A program made the translations under genes and the position numbers. The notes below the pieces were generated by a model. The model was given only the letters and a program-made list of their open reading frames with translations, was not told where the DNA came from and did not search any database. From the NCBI RefSeq assembly GCF_027563465.1, contig NZ_JAPFQA010000003.1:248001-312000 (forward strand): 64,000 nucleotides of DNA. Reading direction: 5' to 3'. Shown one piece after another: positions 63,071-64,000 of the stretch (position 1 is the first letter of the stretch; every line of letters begins with the position of its first letter). This DNA is from Mesorhizobium qingshengii. GTDB lineage: Bacteria > Pseudomonadota > Alphaproteobacteria > Rhizobiales > Rhizobiaceae.

Positions 63071-64000
63071 GTCAGTCAGGCCGTAGAGGCGTGTGCGAAA
63101 CGCCACCTTGTCCTTCAAATATGTGGTTTTGAGAACGTCCACAACATGCGATCGCCAGGCGTCGCTGAAGCCGTCATAGTCCTTGTAGAAGCCCTGCTTG
63201 TTGAAGATGTAGCGTGAGACGAAGTCCGACGGCACGAAATCCGAGATCAGCCGGTTGGTCAGCCAGGCGTCGGGGTGATCAGGCTTGGCGCGGACGACCA
63301 GGAAACGCTGCTGCGGGAAGACATCGTCGATCTTGAGGTGGCCAAGCTGGGCGATCTCGCGCTTGGCGGCGTTGAGGAAGGGAAATTTGCCGTCCCTGGT
63401 GATCAGGTCGGCATGGCTCTGGATCCAGGTCTGCAGCCAGACCTTGTCGACATCGGTCAGATTGCGGTTCGGTTCGGCGTCGCGGATCAACGCGCGCACC
63501 ACCATCTCTGCACGGTGCTCGAGATAGCCCGATGCCTCGATCCAGGACGCGCGCGGCAGTTCGATGCGTCCGGTGGAGGCGAGGAACTTGAACACCTTGT
63601 CGGCATCGTTGATCGAGATATAGCTCACCTGCCACGGCCGCGAGCGGCGGAAGCCGGGTGCCGCCGGATCACTGATCACCGTCGTCATGTCCGGATCGAC
63701 GAACACGTAGAGCCCGCCGAAATGGCTGGTCCAGTAGGCATTGTGGCGGAAGATGACCTGGTCCGGCACCAGCGCGTTCTCGCGGATGTCGCCGCAAACC
63801 TTGGCCAGTTCCACCATGCGGGTCAGCATGGCGTTGTCGCGCCAGGCGTCGGGCTCCTGCTTCAGCCGGTCGACGAGCTTGCCGAGTTCGGCGGCCTTGC
63901 CCAGCACATCCTCCGCCGACAGCACCTTGAACTCGACCTGGTTGATCGACAACAGGTCCTCGATGTCGTTGACCTTGGGAACGGAATCCTCGATCTCGCC
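63068..64000 (-). CDS. Hypothetical protein, cut by the window edge
   Basis: The frame is open from 64000 to the stop at 63068 (310 residues seen), so the true start lies outside the window; the TTG at 63952 is not needed. The sequence is soluble and helix-rich, with HNAYWTSHFGGLYVFVDPDMTTVISDPAAPGFRRSRPWQVSYISINDADKVFKFLASTGRIELP and WLTNRLISDFVPSDFVSRYIFNKQGFYKDYDGFSDAW as the most conserved-looking segments. No family is recognised. It sits upstream of the DUF2333 gene in the same direction and may function with it. Confidence 0.75.
   Translation of the reverse strand, partial: GEIEDSVPKVNDIEDLLSINQVEFKVLSAEDVLGKAAELGKLVDRLKQEPDAWRDNAMLTRMVELAKVCGDIRENALVPDQVIFRHNAYWTSHFGGLYVFVDPDMTTVISDPAAPGFRRSRPWQVSYISINDADKVFKFLASTGRIELPRASWIEASGYLEHRAEMVVRALIRDAEPNRNLTDVDKVWLQTWIQSHADLITRDGKFPFLNAAKREIAQLGHLKIDDVFPQQRFLVVRAKPDHPDAWLTNRLISDFVPSDFVSRYIFNKQGFYKDYDGFSDAWRSHVVDVLKTTYLKDKVAFRTRLYGLTD

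Overview
The window looks like about 64 kb of chromosome from a rhizobial alphaproteobacterium, most likely Mesorhizobium or a close relative. The main reasons are the high GC content, the fused anthranilate synthase TrpE(G) behind a rhizobial-type Trp leader peptide, a ctrA-chpT-eipA cell-cycle locus of the Brucella/Rhizobiales kind with sciP nearby, a NolR-like ArsR regulator, and palindromic intergenic repeats of the kind common in this group. I saw no insertion sequence, phage, integrase or CRISPR array. This is core or lightly accessory chromosome with several catabolic and transport cassettes.

Layout. (1) 1-5.3 kb: the end of a flavin reductase, apbE, a ferric-reductase-like flavocytochrome, a universal stress protein and a beta-CASP metallo-hydrolase, with two FixK/FNR-type boxes that suggest micro-oxic control. 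(2) 5.4-12 kb: a catabolic block (alpha-hydroxyacid oxidase, decarboxylating dehydrogenase, SDR, divergent ALDH, arginase-family hydrolase, LysR regulator). (3) 12-19 kb: a five-gene ribose-type ABC transporter operon in which one permease is fused to a strictosidine-synthase/SMP-30-like beta-propeller and is followed by a second free-standing propeller. (4) 19.4-24.5 kb: tRNA(CAT), a Gfo/Idh/MocA enzyme, mnmA, sciP, a quinone-reductase-like enzyme divergent from a HxlR regulator, and fliJ. (5) 24.5-29.2 kb: ctrA with a GANTC-rich promoter region, a single-domain receiver, chpT, eipA and a membrane-anchored coiled-coil protein. (6) 29.2-42.3 kb: housekeeping and stress genes (rRNA/tRNA methyltransferase family, NolR-like regulator, HugZ-like, CaiB-like, SDR, GNAT, glutathionyl-hydroquinone reductase, Nudix, phosphoesterase, hydrolase, winged-helix/TPR protein) ending in leuA, which has a leucine-rich leader peptide. 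(7) 42.7-45 kb: an ATP-grasp ligase, an alpha/beta hydrolase and an NTF2-like protein in one tight operon of unknown product. (8) 45-50.4 kb: AbrB-type membrane protein, monooxygenase, SDR, DsrE-like and a duplicated-domain secreted protein. (9) 50.4-53.9 kb: trpL-trpE(G)-CDF transporter and a zinc carboxypeptidase-like acylase. (10) 54-64 kb: MFS exporter, disulfide oxidoreductase, DUF4126, acetyltransferase, GlxA regulator divergent from a cysteine hydrolase, fhs, DUF2333 and a truncated hypothetical gene.

How the parts fit together. CtrA, its phosphodonor ChpT, its inhibitor SciP and its likely target EipA lie within about 6 kb, and the promoter regions of ctrA and sciP carry CtrA-like and CcrM-type (GANTC) sites, so the region reads as a cell-cycle hub. 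Two amino-acid biosynthesis genes, trpE(G) and leuA, have leader peptides and competing RNA hairpins typical of ribosome-mediated attenuation. The most plausible undescribed systems are the ATP-grasp/hydrolase/NTF2 operon and the propeller-fused sugar transporter. All functional names come from reading the sequence and from family knowledge; no database search was run.
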